35,671 nucleotides of DNA. Origin: Candidatus Intestinimonas stercoravium (GTDB taxonomy: Bacteria; Bacillota; Clostridia; Oscillospirales; Oscillospiraceae). The stretch is from assembly GCA_019117605.1 (NCBI GenBank), contig DWZK01000104.1, positions 1 to 35,671 on the forward strand, given 5' to 3'. The position numbers and the translations under genes are program-made. The notes beneath the pieces are model-generated. The model was not told where the DNA came from, did no database searches, and worked only from the letters and a program-made list of their open reading frames with translations. Shown one piece after another: positions 8,743 to 16,598 of the stretch (within the stretch, counting starts at the first letter, position 1; each line of letters opens with the position of its first letter).

Positions 8743-8961
8743 TCAGATGTAGACCTCGCAGTCATCCTCCACCCGCTTGCAGTTCTTGCGGACCTCCTGC
8801 ATGACGGCCTTGGGGTCATGGCCCTCCACGAACTCCACGATCATCTTGAGCATCATGAAATTCACCGTGGCGCTCTTCACGCCTTCGGTCTTCCGGGCCG
8901 CCGCTTCCATTTTGTTGGCGCAGTTGGCGCAGTCCACATCGATCTTATAGCTCTTTTTCAC
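8743..8961 (-). CDS. stand-alone heavy-metal-associated (HMA) domain protein
   Basis: 72 residues with a ferredoxin-like HMA fold pattern and a C11-A-N-C14 metal-binding motif after 'IDVD'. It starts at GTG (8961) with an AAAGGAG site. It lies upstream of the P1B ATPase, which lacks its own HMA domain, so this is probably the detached metal-binding domain or a metallochaperone for that pump. The CANC form is common in Zn/Cd-type systems of Clostridia. The ~140 bases between the two genes contain a small hairpin (GTCTGG / CCAGAC, about 8622-8637) but no clear promoter. Confidence 0.88.
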   Translation of the reverse strand: MKKSYKIDVDCANCANKMEAAARKTEGVKSATVNFMMLKMIVEFVEGHDPKAVMQEVRKNCKRVEDDCEVYI

Positions 8962-8992
8962 AGGGATGGCTCCTTTCCGATCTGGTATTTAA

Positions 8993-9014
8993 TAAACAAT
9001 TAAGCATTTGTTTA
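8993..9014. promoter_or_regulatory. candidate ArsR/SmtB-type operator
   Basis: AT-rich inverted repeat TAAACAA-N8-TTGTTTA, 31 bases upstream of the HMA gene. On the minus strand it fills the space between a possible -35 (TTAAAC) and -10 (TTAAAT), so a bound repressor would block the promoter. It resembles operators of metal-sensing ArsR proteins in being an AT-rich dyad; assignment to the adjacent sensor is inference. Confidence 0.55.
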
Positions 9015-9206
9015 ACTGTAATATCATCATACGCAGGCCCGCCCCAAAAGTCAACCTCTTTTCTGCAAGTCCTTCCGTTTGGGCAAAAACTCCTGCCATT
9101 CGGGCCGATCTTCCCCGGCGCGGGAGGGACCTCAGTCTCCTCCCTTCCCGTCCGGGCCCGGATGTGGTATGATAACAAAGAACCAGCAGAAAAGGAGCGT
9201 GTGAGG

Positions 9207-9569
9207 ATGCCGCATACACAGTTGCCCCACGACCACGGGCAGAGCATCGAACAGGAGCTGGACCACATGCCCAGCGTGGATGATTTCCAGACGGTGGCCG
9301 ATATCTTCAAGCAGCTGGGAGACGGGAGCCGCATCCGCATCTTCTGGCTACTGTGCCACTGTGAGGAGTGCGTCATCAACCTATCCTCCATGGTCTCCAT
9401 GAGCAGTCCGGCGGTCTCCCACCACCTCCGGCAGCTCAAAGCCGGCGGGCTGATCGTCAGCCGGCGGGAGGGCAAGGAGGTCTATTACAGAGCTGCGGAG
9501 ACCGATCAGGCCCAGCTGCTCCACCACATGATCGAGCACCTGGTGGAGATCGCCTGTCCCTCGGAATAG
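9207..9569 (+). CDS. ArsR/SmtB-family metal-sensing repressor
   Basis: 120 residues with a winged helix ('VSMSSPAVSHHLRQLKAGGL' recognition region). Metal-site cysteines C50, C52 and C55 occur in the helix where CadC/ArsR sensors carry ELCVC-type ligands, and the N-terminus is His-rich (PHTQLPHDHG). This suggests sensing of Cd, Pb or Zn and derepression of the divergent HMA-ATPase genes. Start at 9207 because AGGAG lies 9 bases upstream; the frame is open to 9162. An extended -10 (TGG-TATGAT, 9168-9173) lies upstream. The stop is 10 bases before the AraC gene, so the two are probably co-transcribed. Confidence 0.88.
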   Translation: MPHTQLPHDHGQSIEQELDHMPSVDDFQTVADIFKQLGDGSRIRIFWLLCHCEECVINLSSMVSMSSPAVSHHLRQLKAGGLIVSRREGKEVYYRAAETDQAQLLHHMIEHLVEIACPSE

Positions 9570-9579
9570 GAGGGCGGCC

Positions 9580-10590
9580 ATGAGACAGGACGAGCGCTCC
9601 TGCCTGGAGGCCGCGCTGGCCGATGTCCCGCTCGGGACCCTCCAGATGGAGCGGCACGGGGCTCAAGAGGGCTCCTCTGCCTCCCTCTCCCATCATTTCC
9701 ACGCCAGCACAGAGGGCAAAGGCCGGCTGGAGGTCTACCACGTCTGCCCCGGCGTGACGGCGGTGTTCGCCTCCTATCTGGCAGATCGGGCCGCTTTCCG
9801 CCACGACGCCTTGGAGACGGTCCTGGAGATCGACCACTGCCGCACCGGCCGGATCGGCTGGAACATGCGGGACGGCAGGGCGGTCTATCTGGGCGCGGGG
9901 GACCTGTGCCTGCACAGCATGGCCTGCTGCTGCGGGTCGGTGATGACCTTCCCCACCGGGTATTCCACGGCCCTCTCCTTCACAGTAGATCTGGCCCGGC
10001 TGGGCGAGGATCTCCCCCCTGCGCTCAGGGCGGCGGGGCTCGACCCGCGCTCCCTGGTGGAGCGCTTCTGCAAGGCCCCCCCTCTGGCTTTCCCCGCCGG
10101 CGCCGCCCTGGACTGTGTCTTCTCCCCCCTCTATGGCCTCCCGGAGGAGCTGCGTGCGCCCTATCTGCAGCTGAAGGCGCAGGAACTGCTCCTGTGCCTC
10201 AGCCGCCTCCAGCCCGGCGGACGGGAGGCGGCCCAATATTTCTCCCAACAGATCGAGCGCGTCCGTGAGATCCACGACCTGCTCACCGGACACTTGGACC
10301 GGCGCTACACCATCGAGGCCCTCTCCAAGCGATACCTCATCAACACCTCCTCCCTGAAAGAGGTGTTCAAGGCGGTATACGGCCTGCCTATCGCCACCTA
10401 TATGAAGGAATACCGGGTGCATCGGGCCATGGAGCTGCTGCGGGAGACCGATATGATCATCGCGGACATCGCCGCCCAGGTGGGCTATGAGAGCCAGGGG
10501 AAGTTCACCAATGCCTTCAAGGATGTGGCCCATATGCTCCCCACCGAGTACCGGAAGCAGTGCCGTGTCTCCGGAGCGGGGCCCGGGTGA
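9580..10590 (+). CDS. AraC-family transcriptional regulator
   Basis: 336 residues. The C-terminal ~100 residues hold two helix-turn-helix motifs of the AraC type ('YTIEALSKRYLINTSSLKEV' and 'IADIAAQVGYESQGKFTNAF' followed by the usual P-x-x-YR ending). The N-terminal ~230 residues form the sensory part, with a Cys pair and a 'CCCGS' stretch near residue 115-120. The ligand is unknown. A GGAGG site precedes the ATG. The position directly after the metal sensor hints at, but does not prove, a role in metal or siderophore responses; clostridial AraC proteins of this shape are often near transport genes. Confidence 0.88.
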   Translation: MRQDERSCLEAALADVPLGTLQMERHGAQEGSSASLSHHFHASTEGKGRLEVYHVCPGVTAVFASYLADRAAFRHDALETVLEIDHCRTGRIGWNMRDGRAVYLGAGDLCLHSMACCCGSVMTFPTGYSTALSFTVDLARLGEDLPPALRAAGLDPRSLVERFCKAPPLAFPAGAALDCVFSPLYGLPEELRAPYLQLKAQELLLCLSRLQPGGREAAQYFSQQIERVREIHDLLTGHLDRRYTIEALSKRYLINTSSLKEVFKAVYGLPIATYMKEYRVHRAMELLRETDMIIADIAAQVGYESQGKFTNAFKDVAHMLPTEYRKQCRVSGAGPG

Positions 10591-10610
10591 GCGTCCCGCG
10601 CCATAATAAA

Positions 10611-10660
10611 GATGCCGCGGAGGACCGTATCTGCAGTCCTCCGCGGCATCTTCTCATTTT
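10611..10660. terminator. bidirectional terminator between araC-type and AKR genes
   Basis: Perfect 15-bp stem GATGCCGCGGAGGAC / GTCCTCCGCGGCATC with a 10-base loop. T-rich tails follow on both strands (TTCTCATTTTT on plus; TTTATTAT on minus). It lies between two convergent genes. Confidence 0.85.
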
Positions 10661-10680
10661 TATATTATAGTGATACGCTA

Positions 10681-11775
10681 TCAGCCGAAATACGCCCGGA
10701 TCTCCTCCATCCGTCCCACCTGATCCACATGGAAAGGGCAGCGGTCGTTGCAGTGTCCGCAGGCGACGCAGGCGTCCGCCCGCACCGCGAGATCCCGGTA
10801 GTGGTGCGCGGCCAGGGCGTCCCCGGTCCGGGCCAGGTCATAGTATTTGTTGATGAGGCCCACGTCCAGGCCCGCGGGGCAGGGCTGGCAGTGGTTGCAG
10901 TAGACACAGGTGCCCTCCATCTCCTTGGGGGTCACCGTGCCGATCGCGGAGTAGTCCCGCTCCGCCTCCGTGGTCTGGAAGAAGGCCAGGAGCCGCTCCA
11001 GGTCCGACTTGCCCCGGACGCCGGGGAGCACAGCGAGCACACCGGGGCGGTCCAGAGCGTACTGGATGCACTGGTGCTCGGTGAGGGACATGCCGAAGGG
11101 AGAGGTCTTCTCGTCCAGGAGCTGCCCGGCGGAGAAGGGCTTCATCACCGTGATGCCCACGCCCTCCGCCTCGCACCGCTGGTAGAGGGCCTGCCGCTCC
11201 GCTCCGCTGCCGTTGGCGAATTCGCCGCGCTGGTAGTCATAGGCCGGGTTGATGCTGAACATGAGCATATCCACCAGCCCGGTGTCCAGGATCTCGTTCG
11301 CCACCTCCGGCGTATGGGAGGAGAGGCCGATGTGGCGGACCACCCCGCTCTTCTTCATCTCCAGCAGGTAGTCCAGCACTCCGTTGGCCTGGTACTGCTC
11401 CCAGTCGGCGCGCTCGTCCAGGCAGTGGATGAAGCCGTAGTCGATGTAGTCGGTGCCCAGGGCCTTGAGCTGCCGATCCACCGAGCGGCGGACCGGGTCC
11501 AGCTCCGTGGTCCAGCTGTAGCTCTGCCCGTCGCCGTAGCAGGCGCCGAAGTGGATCTGGTAGAGGACCTGGTCCCGGGCCCCGGCGAATGCCTTGCCGA
11601 AGGTGGTGAAGTTCACCGACTCGGCGGTGGCCAGGTCGTAGTAGTTCACCCCGCTCTCCAGGGCCAGGCGCAGGGTCTCGATCCCCTCCCGCTCCCCTGC
11701 TCCGGCCAGGGCGCTGGTGCCCAAGCCCAGGACGCCGATCTTATCTCCCGTGCGCCGGTGGATCCGGTGCTCCAT
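10681..11775 (-). CDS. aldo/keto-reductase-like protein with C-terminal 4Fe-4S domain
   Basis: 364 residues: an AKR TIM-barrel (about 1-280) followed by a ferredoxin-like tail with CVYCNHCQPCP and CVACGHCNDRCP clusters (two [4Fe-4S] sites). Members of this group (COG1453 type) are presumed cytosolic redox enzymes in anaerobes. The barrel is unusual: after D47 the expected catalytic Tyr of 'DTA..YG' is not at its usual place ('DLATAESVNF'), and the Lys of the '(A/S)TK' strand is replaced ('YQIHFG'), while the His of 'YIDYGFIH' is kept. It may therefore not be a classical NADPH carbonyl reductase. A promoter and a GGAGG site support the start. Confidence 0.85.
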   Translation of the reverse strand: MEHRIHRRTGDKIGVLGLGTSALAGAGEREGIETLRLALESGVNYYDLATAESVNFTTFGKAFAGARDQVLYQIHFGACYGDGQSYSWTTELDPVRRSVDRQLKALGTDYIDYGFIHCLDERADWEQYQANGVLDYLLEMKKSGVVRHIGLSSHTPEVANEILDTGLVDMLMFSINPAYDYQRGEFANGSGAERQALYQRCEAEGVGITVMKPFSAGQLLDEKTSPFGMSLTEHQCIQYALDRPGVLAVLPGVRGKSDLERLLAFFQTTEAERDYSAIGTVTPKEMEGTCVYCNHCQPCPAGLDVGLINKYYDLARTGDALAAHHYRDLAVRADACVACGHCNDRCPFHVDQVGRMEEIRAYFG

Positions 11776-11811
11776 GTGACGTCTCCTCCTGTCTTTCGAT
11801 CTGTTCTCAAT

Positions 11812-11840
11812 AGTATAGCATGCGGCCCACGGCCTGTCGA
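11812..11840 (-). promoter_or_regulatory. promoter of the AKR-like gene
   Basis: Minus strand TCGACA (11840-11835), 17-base spacer, TATACT (11817-11812) with an upstream TGC. It lies 37 bases ahead of the start codon. Confidence 0.65.
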
Positions 11841-12027
11841 TCCATCCGGTGCGGCAAAGAAGTTCAGTCAGTATGTCGCGGGAGTTCAGAGCCCCGCCCC
11901 CTTTCTATCCCGTTTTTTCCCATTTCTCTTGCATTTTCTCCCGCAGCATGGTACGCTGGATACAAAGATGTTCCTCGGATCTCTATTTCGTGCTCTCCGA
12001 CCAGCAGTCCATGAGAGGTGATGACCT

Positions 12028-13395
12028 ATGTTGGGACAGTATGTGGGGCAGCTCAGCGATATCATCCGCCTTTGCGGGGATACGGACGGCATCCTCATCG
12101 TGGATAAGAACGGGATCATCGTGTATCAGAACCTCTCTACCAGTGACTACTGGAAGAAGGACGAGACGATGGGCCGCCATATCTTGGACCTCTATCCCGA
12201 GCTGACTGAGGAGACCAGCACCATCCTCCGGGCCCTGCGCACCGGTGAGGCCACCTATAACGTGCGGCAGGAGATCGTCAACTCCCGGGGGGAGCGGGTG
12301 CTGCTGGACTCCAACACCGTCCCACTCCTGGTGGACGGACAGGTGGAGTGCGTGGTGGATTACGCCAAGTTCTACCGGATCGACCGGCGGGTGGTCCGGG
12401 GCTCCAAGGAGGAGGGCCTGGCCGACCTGGATGATATCATCACCCAGGATCCGGCCATGCTGGCTCTGAAGCGCCGGATCAGGGATATCGCCAGGACCGA
12501 TTCCGCAGTCCTCATCTATGGAGAGACGGGCACCGGCAAGGAGCTGGTGGCCGAATCCCTCCACAGCGAGAGCCGCCGGTCCGGGAGACCCTTTGTCGCC
12601 CAGAACTGCGCCGCGATCCCTGCCAATCTGCTGGAGAGCATCTTTTTCGGCACAGAGCGGGGCAGCTATACCGGAGCTGTGGACCGGAAAGGGCTCTTCG
12701 AACTGGCCGACGGCGGGACCCTCTTCCTGGATGAGATCAATTCCATGGACATCTCCCTTCAGGTGAAGCTGCTCAAGGCCCTGGAGGAGAAGAAGGTCCG
12801 CCATCTGGGCGGACAGCGGGACATCCCCTTCGACGTGCGGATCGTCTCCGCCGTGAATGAGGAGCCTCTGGAGCTCATCCGCCACAAACGGATGCGGAGC
12901 GACCTCTACTACCGGCTGGGCGTGATCCGCCTGAACCTGCCGCCCCTTCGGGAGCGCACACAGGATATCCCCCTCCTGGTGCGCTATTTCATCGATAAGT
13001 ATGACCGGGAACTGGACCGGCACATAGAGGGCATCAGCGATCCGGCCCTCCAGATCTTGACTCAATACCCCTGGCCGGGCAATATCCGGGAGCTCCAGAA
13101 CGTCATAGAGGGCGCTTTCTCCTGCGGCGATACCGACAAGCTCACTGTGGAGAGCATCATGGCGAGCGTCAGCGAACTCATGGACTGCCGCCCGGCGGAT
13201 ATGCGGCCGCTCTCCTCCCCGCTGGAGCTACCGTCTCTGGGTGACGGCTTCTCTCTCACCAGAGAGCTGGAGCGCTATGAGCGCGAGCTGCTCCGAAAGG
13301 CCATGGCCCAGTCCTCCTCTCTTTCCCAGGCCGCCCGGCTGTTAGGGCTCTCCCGGCAGGCGCTCAAATACAAACTGCAAAAATATGACCTGTAA
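12028..13395 (+). CDS. sigma-54-dependent activator (PAS - AAA+ - Fis HTH)
   Basis: 455-residue enhancer-binding protein. An N-terminal PAS-like sensor (about 10-115) is followed by an AAA+ ATPase (about 135-370) with Walker A GETGTGKE (165-172) and Walker B TLFLDE (231-236), and a C-terminal Fis-type HTH ('LSQAARLLGLSRQALKYKLQ'). The loop that contacts sigma-54 reads GSYTGA (212-217) in place of the usual GAFTGA. The ATG has a GAGGTGAT site 6 bases upstream. A possible housekeeping promoter (TTGCAT-N17-TACGCT, 11929-11957) lies ahead. The gene is followed by a terminator and then a -24/-12 promoter for the catabolic genes 13699-17990, its probable target. Confidence 0.93.
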   Translation: MLGQYVGQLSDIIRLCGDTDGILIVDKNGIIVYQNLSTSDYWKKDETMGRHILDLYPELTEETSTILRALRTGEATYNVRQEIVNSRGERVLLDSNTVPLLVDGQVECVVDYAKFYRIDRRVVRGSKEEGLADLDDIITQDPAMLALKRRIRDIARTDSAVLIYGETGTGKELVAESLHSESRRSGRPFVAQNCAAIPANLLESIFFGTERGSYTGAVDRKGLFELADGGTLFLDEINSMDISLQVKLLKALEEKKVRHLGGQRDIPFDVRIVSAVNEEPLELIRHKRMRSDLYYRLGVIRLNLPPLRERTQDIPLLVRYFIDKYDRELDRHIEGISDPALQILTQYPWPGNIRELQNVIEGAFSCGDTDKLTVESIMASVSELMDCRPADMRPLSSPLELPSLGDGFSLTRELERYERELLRKAMAQSSSLSQAARLLGLSRQALKYKLQKYDL

Positions 13396-13406
13396 AAATT
13401 TTTGCA
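13376..13406. promoter_or_regulatory. candidate upstream activator site (inverted repeat)
   Basis: TGCAAAAAT-N13-ATTTTTGCA, overlapping the activator gene's stop codon and about 200 bases upstream of the -24/-12 promoter. The distance suits a DNA-looping enhancer. A second small dyad TTGC-N4-GCAA overlaps it at 13402-13413. Whether the activator binds here is inference. Confidence 0.35.
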
Positions 13407-13522
13407 TCCGCAAGATCTTTTGCCTCCCCTTTCCGCTCCCCAGACGAGCCTAGGCATGGGGCGGTCAAAATTCGAAGCGTCAAAGATCTCCCCCTTATTT
13501 TAGTCATCTTAAACAAAAAATA

Positions 13523-13587
13523 CGCCAAGGCCGGCGTGCTGTAGTCCCGAATCAGGCGGGCAGCCACCGGTCTTGGCGTTCTTTTTT
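13523..13587 (+). terminator. terminator of the sigma-54 activator gene
   Basis: Stem CGCCAAG-g-CCGG...CCGG-t-CTTGGCG with further inner pairing (GCTG/CAGC), followed by TTCTTTTTT. It ends transcription of the regulator before the downstream promoter. Confidence 0.75.
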
Positions 13588-13604
13588 GGGGAAGTTCACC
13601 GATC

Positions 13605-13620
13605 TGGCATTGGATCTGCT
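13605..13620 (+). promoter_or_regulatory. sigma-54 (-24/-12) promoter
   Basis: TGGCATTGGATCTGCT: invariant GG (13606-13607) and GC (13618-13619) separated by exactly 10 bases, matching the TGGCAY-N5-TTGCW consensus in all but one or two positions. It lies 79 bases upstream of the amidohydrolase start and downstream of the sigma-54 activator gene. It should drive 13699-17990. Confidence 0.75.
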
Positions 13621-13698
13621 GTTATCGATAGTGAAACCAGCATGGACGTATCCGGAGCGTTCTCTGATACGCCCGCAGGAAGGAAAGGACGGTCATTT

Positions 13699-15282
13699 AT
13701 GAAAAGACTGTGGTACAACGGCCGGGTGGTCTCTATGGACTCCCAGATGACCCGCTACGAGGCGGTGGGCATCGAGGATGGGAACATCGTATTCCTCGGA
13801 GACAGCCAGACCGCCCTGGCCCAGACTTGGGACGAGACGCGGGACCTGGAGGGGGCCATGGTGCTGCCGGGGTTCAACGACACCCACCTGCACATGCTCT
13901 ACTATGCGCTGTTCCAGAAGAACGTGGCCCTTTTCGGCGTGGGCTCCATCGATGAGATCGTGGACCTGTGCCGGGCGAGGATCGAAAAGGACCATCCCGA
14001 CTACCTGCTGGGCATGGGCTGGAACCAGGAGAACATGAGGGAGGGCCGGATGCCCACCCGGGAGGACATGGACCGGATCTCCACTGAGATCCCCGTGTGT
14101 ATGCTACGGACCTGCGCCCACATCGCCGCCTGCAACTCGGTGATGCTGGAGCGGATCCGGGCGCTGAAAGGCGTGGATCCGGAGGTCCTCAGCCATGTGG
14201 ACTTCATCAACGGCCTCCTGCGGGAGGACGCCGCCCGGATCTATATGGATATCTTCCCCAAGACGGATGACGCCTATGTGAAGGACCTCATCCGGATCGG
14301 TCAGAAGGGGCTCAACGCCGCCGGCATCACCTGCGTCCACTCCGACGATCTGAAGGTGGTGGCAGGCGTGGACCCGGTCCACATGGTGAGCCTGTTCCGG
14401 GAGATGGAGGCCAATGGGGAGCTCACCGTCCGGGTCTACGAGCAGTGTCTGGTGGATCAGGCGGACTTCGACCGGTTCCTGGCCGTGCGCAGCGACCCGA
14501 ACGACCGGACCAGCCTCTTCCGCACCGGCCCCCGGAAGCTGCTCCAGGACGGCTCCCTGGGCGCCAAGTCCGCCGAGATGATCGACGGCTATGTGGACGA
14601 CCGGGACAATCACGGCATCCCTATCTATACCGAGGAGGAGCTCTACAGCTGGATCAAGGCGGCCCATGACCACCACATGGACGTGGCGGTCCACGCCATC
14701 GGCGACCTGGCTTTCCAGAAGGTGTGCGACGCCATCTACAAGGCGGAACAGGAGGCTCCCTGGCCCGATCACCGCCATGGCATCGTCCACGCCCAGACCA
14801 CCTCCCCCGCCCTCCTCCGTCTCATGAAGGTGATGGGCCTCCAGGCATATATCCAGCCCATCTTCATCGATGCGGACATGCACATCATCGAGGAGCGCGT
14901 GGGCGAGCGGCGCGCCAGGGACTGTTACAACTGGAAGTCCATGCTGGACCTGGGCATCCACGTCAGCGGCGGTTCCGACTGCCCTGTGGAGCCCTTCGAC
15001 GTGCTGGACAATATGCGGGCCGCCATCACCCGGAAAGATCGGGCGGGCACCAAGACCTACCTGCCTGAGCAGGCCCTCACCGTGGAGGAGGCCGTCCGTC
15101 TTTTCACCAGTGACGCCGCCTGGGCCAGCCGGGACGAAGGTGTCCGCGGCACCCTGGAGCTGGGCAGGCAGGGCGACCTGGTGGTGCTGGACCAGGACCT
15201 CTTTGAGATCGATCCCGATACCTTCCCCCAGGTGAAAGTGCTGGAGACCATACTCAACGGCAACACCGTGTACCGCGCCTGA
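13699..15282 (+). CDS. YtcJ-like metal-dependent amidohydrolase
   Basis: 527 residues of the amidohydrolase superfamily (AMDHD3/YtcJ/AepA type). The N-terminal strand region leads to 'VLPGFNDTHLH' with metal ligands H63 and H65; further ligands are expected in 'DVAVHAIGD' (His ~333) and 'GGSDCPVEP' (Asp ~429). A C-terminal composite domain ends with 'ELGRQGDLVVLDQDLF'. These cytosolic enzymes cleave amide bonds in N-acyl or related compounds; the substrate is unknown. The frame is open from 13573, but the start at 13699 matches family N-termini, has a GGAAAGGA site, and lies after the sigma-54 promoter. First gene of a unit with an M20 amidohydrolase and a permease. Confidence 0.9.
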   Translation: MKRLWYNGRVVSMDSQMTRYEAVGIEDGNIVFLGDSQTALAQTWDETRDLEGAMVLPGFNDTHLHMLYYALFQKNVALFGVGSIDEIVDLCRARIEKDHPDYLLGMGWNQENMREGRMPTREDMDRISTEIPVCMLRTCAHIAACNSVMLERIRALKGVDPEVLSHVDFINGLLREDAARIYMDIFPKTDDAYVKDLIRIGQKGLNAAGITCVHSDDLKVVAGVDPVHMVSLFREMEANGELTVRVYEQCLVDQADFDRFLAVRSDPNDRTSLFRTGPRKLLQDGSLGAKSAEMIDGYVDDRDNHGIPIYTEEELYSWIKAAHDHHMDVAVHAIGDLAFQKVCDAIYKAEQEAPWPDHRHGIVHAQTTSPALLRLMKVMGLQAYIQPIFIDADMHIIEERVGERRARDCYNWKSMLDLGIHVSGGSDCPVEPFDVLDNMRAAITRKDRAGTKTYLPEQALTVEEAVRLFTSDAAWASRDEGVRGTLELGRQGDLVVLDQDLFEIDPDTFPQVKVLETILNGNTVYRA

Positions 15283-15322
15283 ACAGGCGGGTACAGATGG
15301 AAAAGAAAGGAGCGCTCCCCTT

Positions 15323-16546
15323 ATGAATGAAATGCTGGAAAAAGCCAAAGCGATCGAGTCCCAGATCGTAGCCGACCGGCGCTGCCTCCACCAGATCCCC
15401 GAGGTGGGGGTCTACACCCCCAAGACCGCGGAATATGTCAAGCAGCGCCTCGCCGAGATGGGCATCGAGCACCGGGACTGCGGCATCCACTCCCAGGAGG
15501 ACCGTGAGAAGATGGTGTTCGCCGGCTATCCCGACGCCCCCACCTCCACCGGTGTGGTAGGGCTCATCGGCAAGGGAGGCCCCTGTATCCTCCTCCGGGC
15601 GGACATGGACGGCCTGCCCATGGAGGAGACCACCGGCCTGGACTTCGCCTCCAAGGGGGACACGGCCCACATGTGCGGCCATGACGCCCACGCCGCCATG
15701 CTGCTGGGGGCCGCCCGTATCCTCAAGGACATGGAGGATGAGCTCCCCGGCACGGTGAAGCTCATGTTCCAGCCCGGCGAGGAGATGGGCTATGGGTCCC
15801 GCACCATGGTGGAGGACGGCCTTCTGCAAGACCCGAAGGTGGACGCCGCCATGGCCCTCCATGTAGGCTCCCAGGTGGAGGTGGGCAAGCTGAACTACTC
15901 CCCCGGCGTGGCCTCCGGCGCCATGGCCACCTTCATCGTCAGCATCCAGGGCAAGGGCGGCCACTCCTCCGAGCCCCAAAAGACCATCGACCCGGTGAAC
16001 ATCGCCACCCAGATCTGCTCCGCCCTCAACATGCTCATCCCCCGCGAGGTGGACCCCGAGGCCTTTGCCACCCTGACGGTCGGCGCTCTCAACGGCGGCC
16101 GGGCCTCCAACATCATCCCCGATACCTCCGAGATCATGGTCTCTTTCCGCACCCTGAGCCCCGAGGCCTACGACCATCTGGTGGAGCGTATCCCCGAGAT
16201 CCTGGACCACTATGTGGCCGCCTGGCACGGGACCTATTCCGTCCGCGTCCTCAAGACCCCCAGCACTGTCTGCGACCCCGACTTCTCGGCGGAGCTGGTC
16301 CCCTATGTGGAGGAGATCCTGGGCGCGGACAACGTCAGACCCGTTCCGCCCATGAAGGGGGCGGAGGACTTCGGCCATGTGACCCGGCTGGTGCCCGGCT
16401 TCTACGCTTTCATGGGCGCGGGCAGCCCCGAGGGGTATCCCCTCCACAATCCCAACATGGTCCTGGATGAGAGCGCCCTGCCCTTGGGCAGCGCCATCCT
16501 GGTCAACTGTGCCGTGAAATGGCTGAACGCGCACGCGGATAAGTGA
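15323..16546 (+). CDS. M20D-family metal-dependent amidohydrolase
   Basis: 407 residues, related to N-acyl-amino-acid amidohydrolases, hippurate hydrolases and indole-acetyl-amino-acid hydrolases. Visible motifs: 'LRADMDGLPMEE' (about 91-102), metal ligands 'MCGHDAH' (C118, H120), the catalytic glutamates in 'QPGEEMG' (E153/E154), and a lid or dimerisation domain starting at 'GKGGHSSEPQ'. The enzyme probably frees an amino acid from an acylated or peptide-like substrate in the cytosol. An AAAGGAG site precedes the ATG. The gene follows the YtcJ-like amidohydrolase by 40 bases and precedes a permease, so the three probably import and degrade one class of compound. Confidence 0.93.
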   Translation: MNEMLEKAKAIESQIVADRRCLHQIPEVGVYTPKTAEYVKQRLAEMGIEHRDCGIHSQEDREKMVFAGYPDAPTSTGVVGLIGKGGPCILLRADMDGLPMEETTGLDFASKGDTAHMCGHDAHAAMLLGAARILKDMEDELPGTVKLMFQPGEEMGYGSRTMVEDGLLQDPKVDAAMALHVGSQVEVGKLNYSPGVASGAMATFIVSIQGKGGHSSEPQKTIDPVNIATQICSALNMLIPREVDPEAFATLTVGALNGGRASNIIPDTSEIMVSFRTLSPEAYDHLVERIPEILDHYVAAWHGTYSVRVLKTPSTVCDPDFSAELVPYVEEILGADNVRPVPPMKGAEDFGHVTRLVPGFYAFMGAGSPEGYPLHNPNMVLDESALPLGSAILVNCAVKWLNAHADK

Positions 16547-16598
16547 GGACCGTCCCCTCCGGTCCAGCCGGAGAGCATATATGAGGAGGTTTTTGAGA

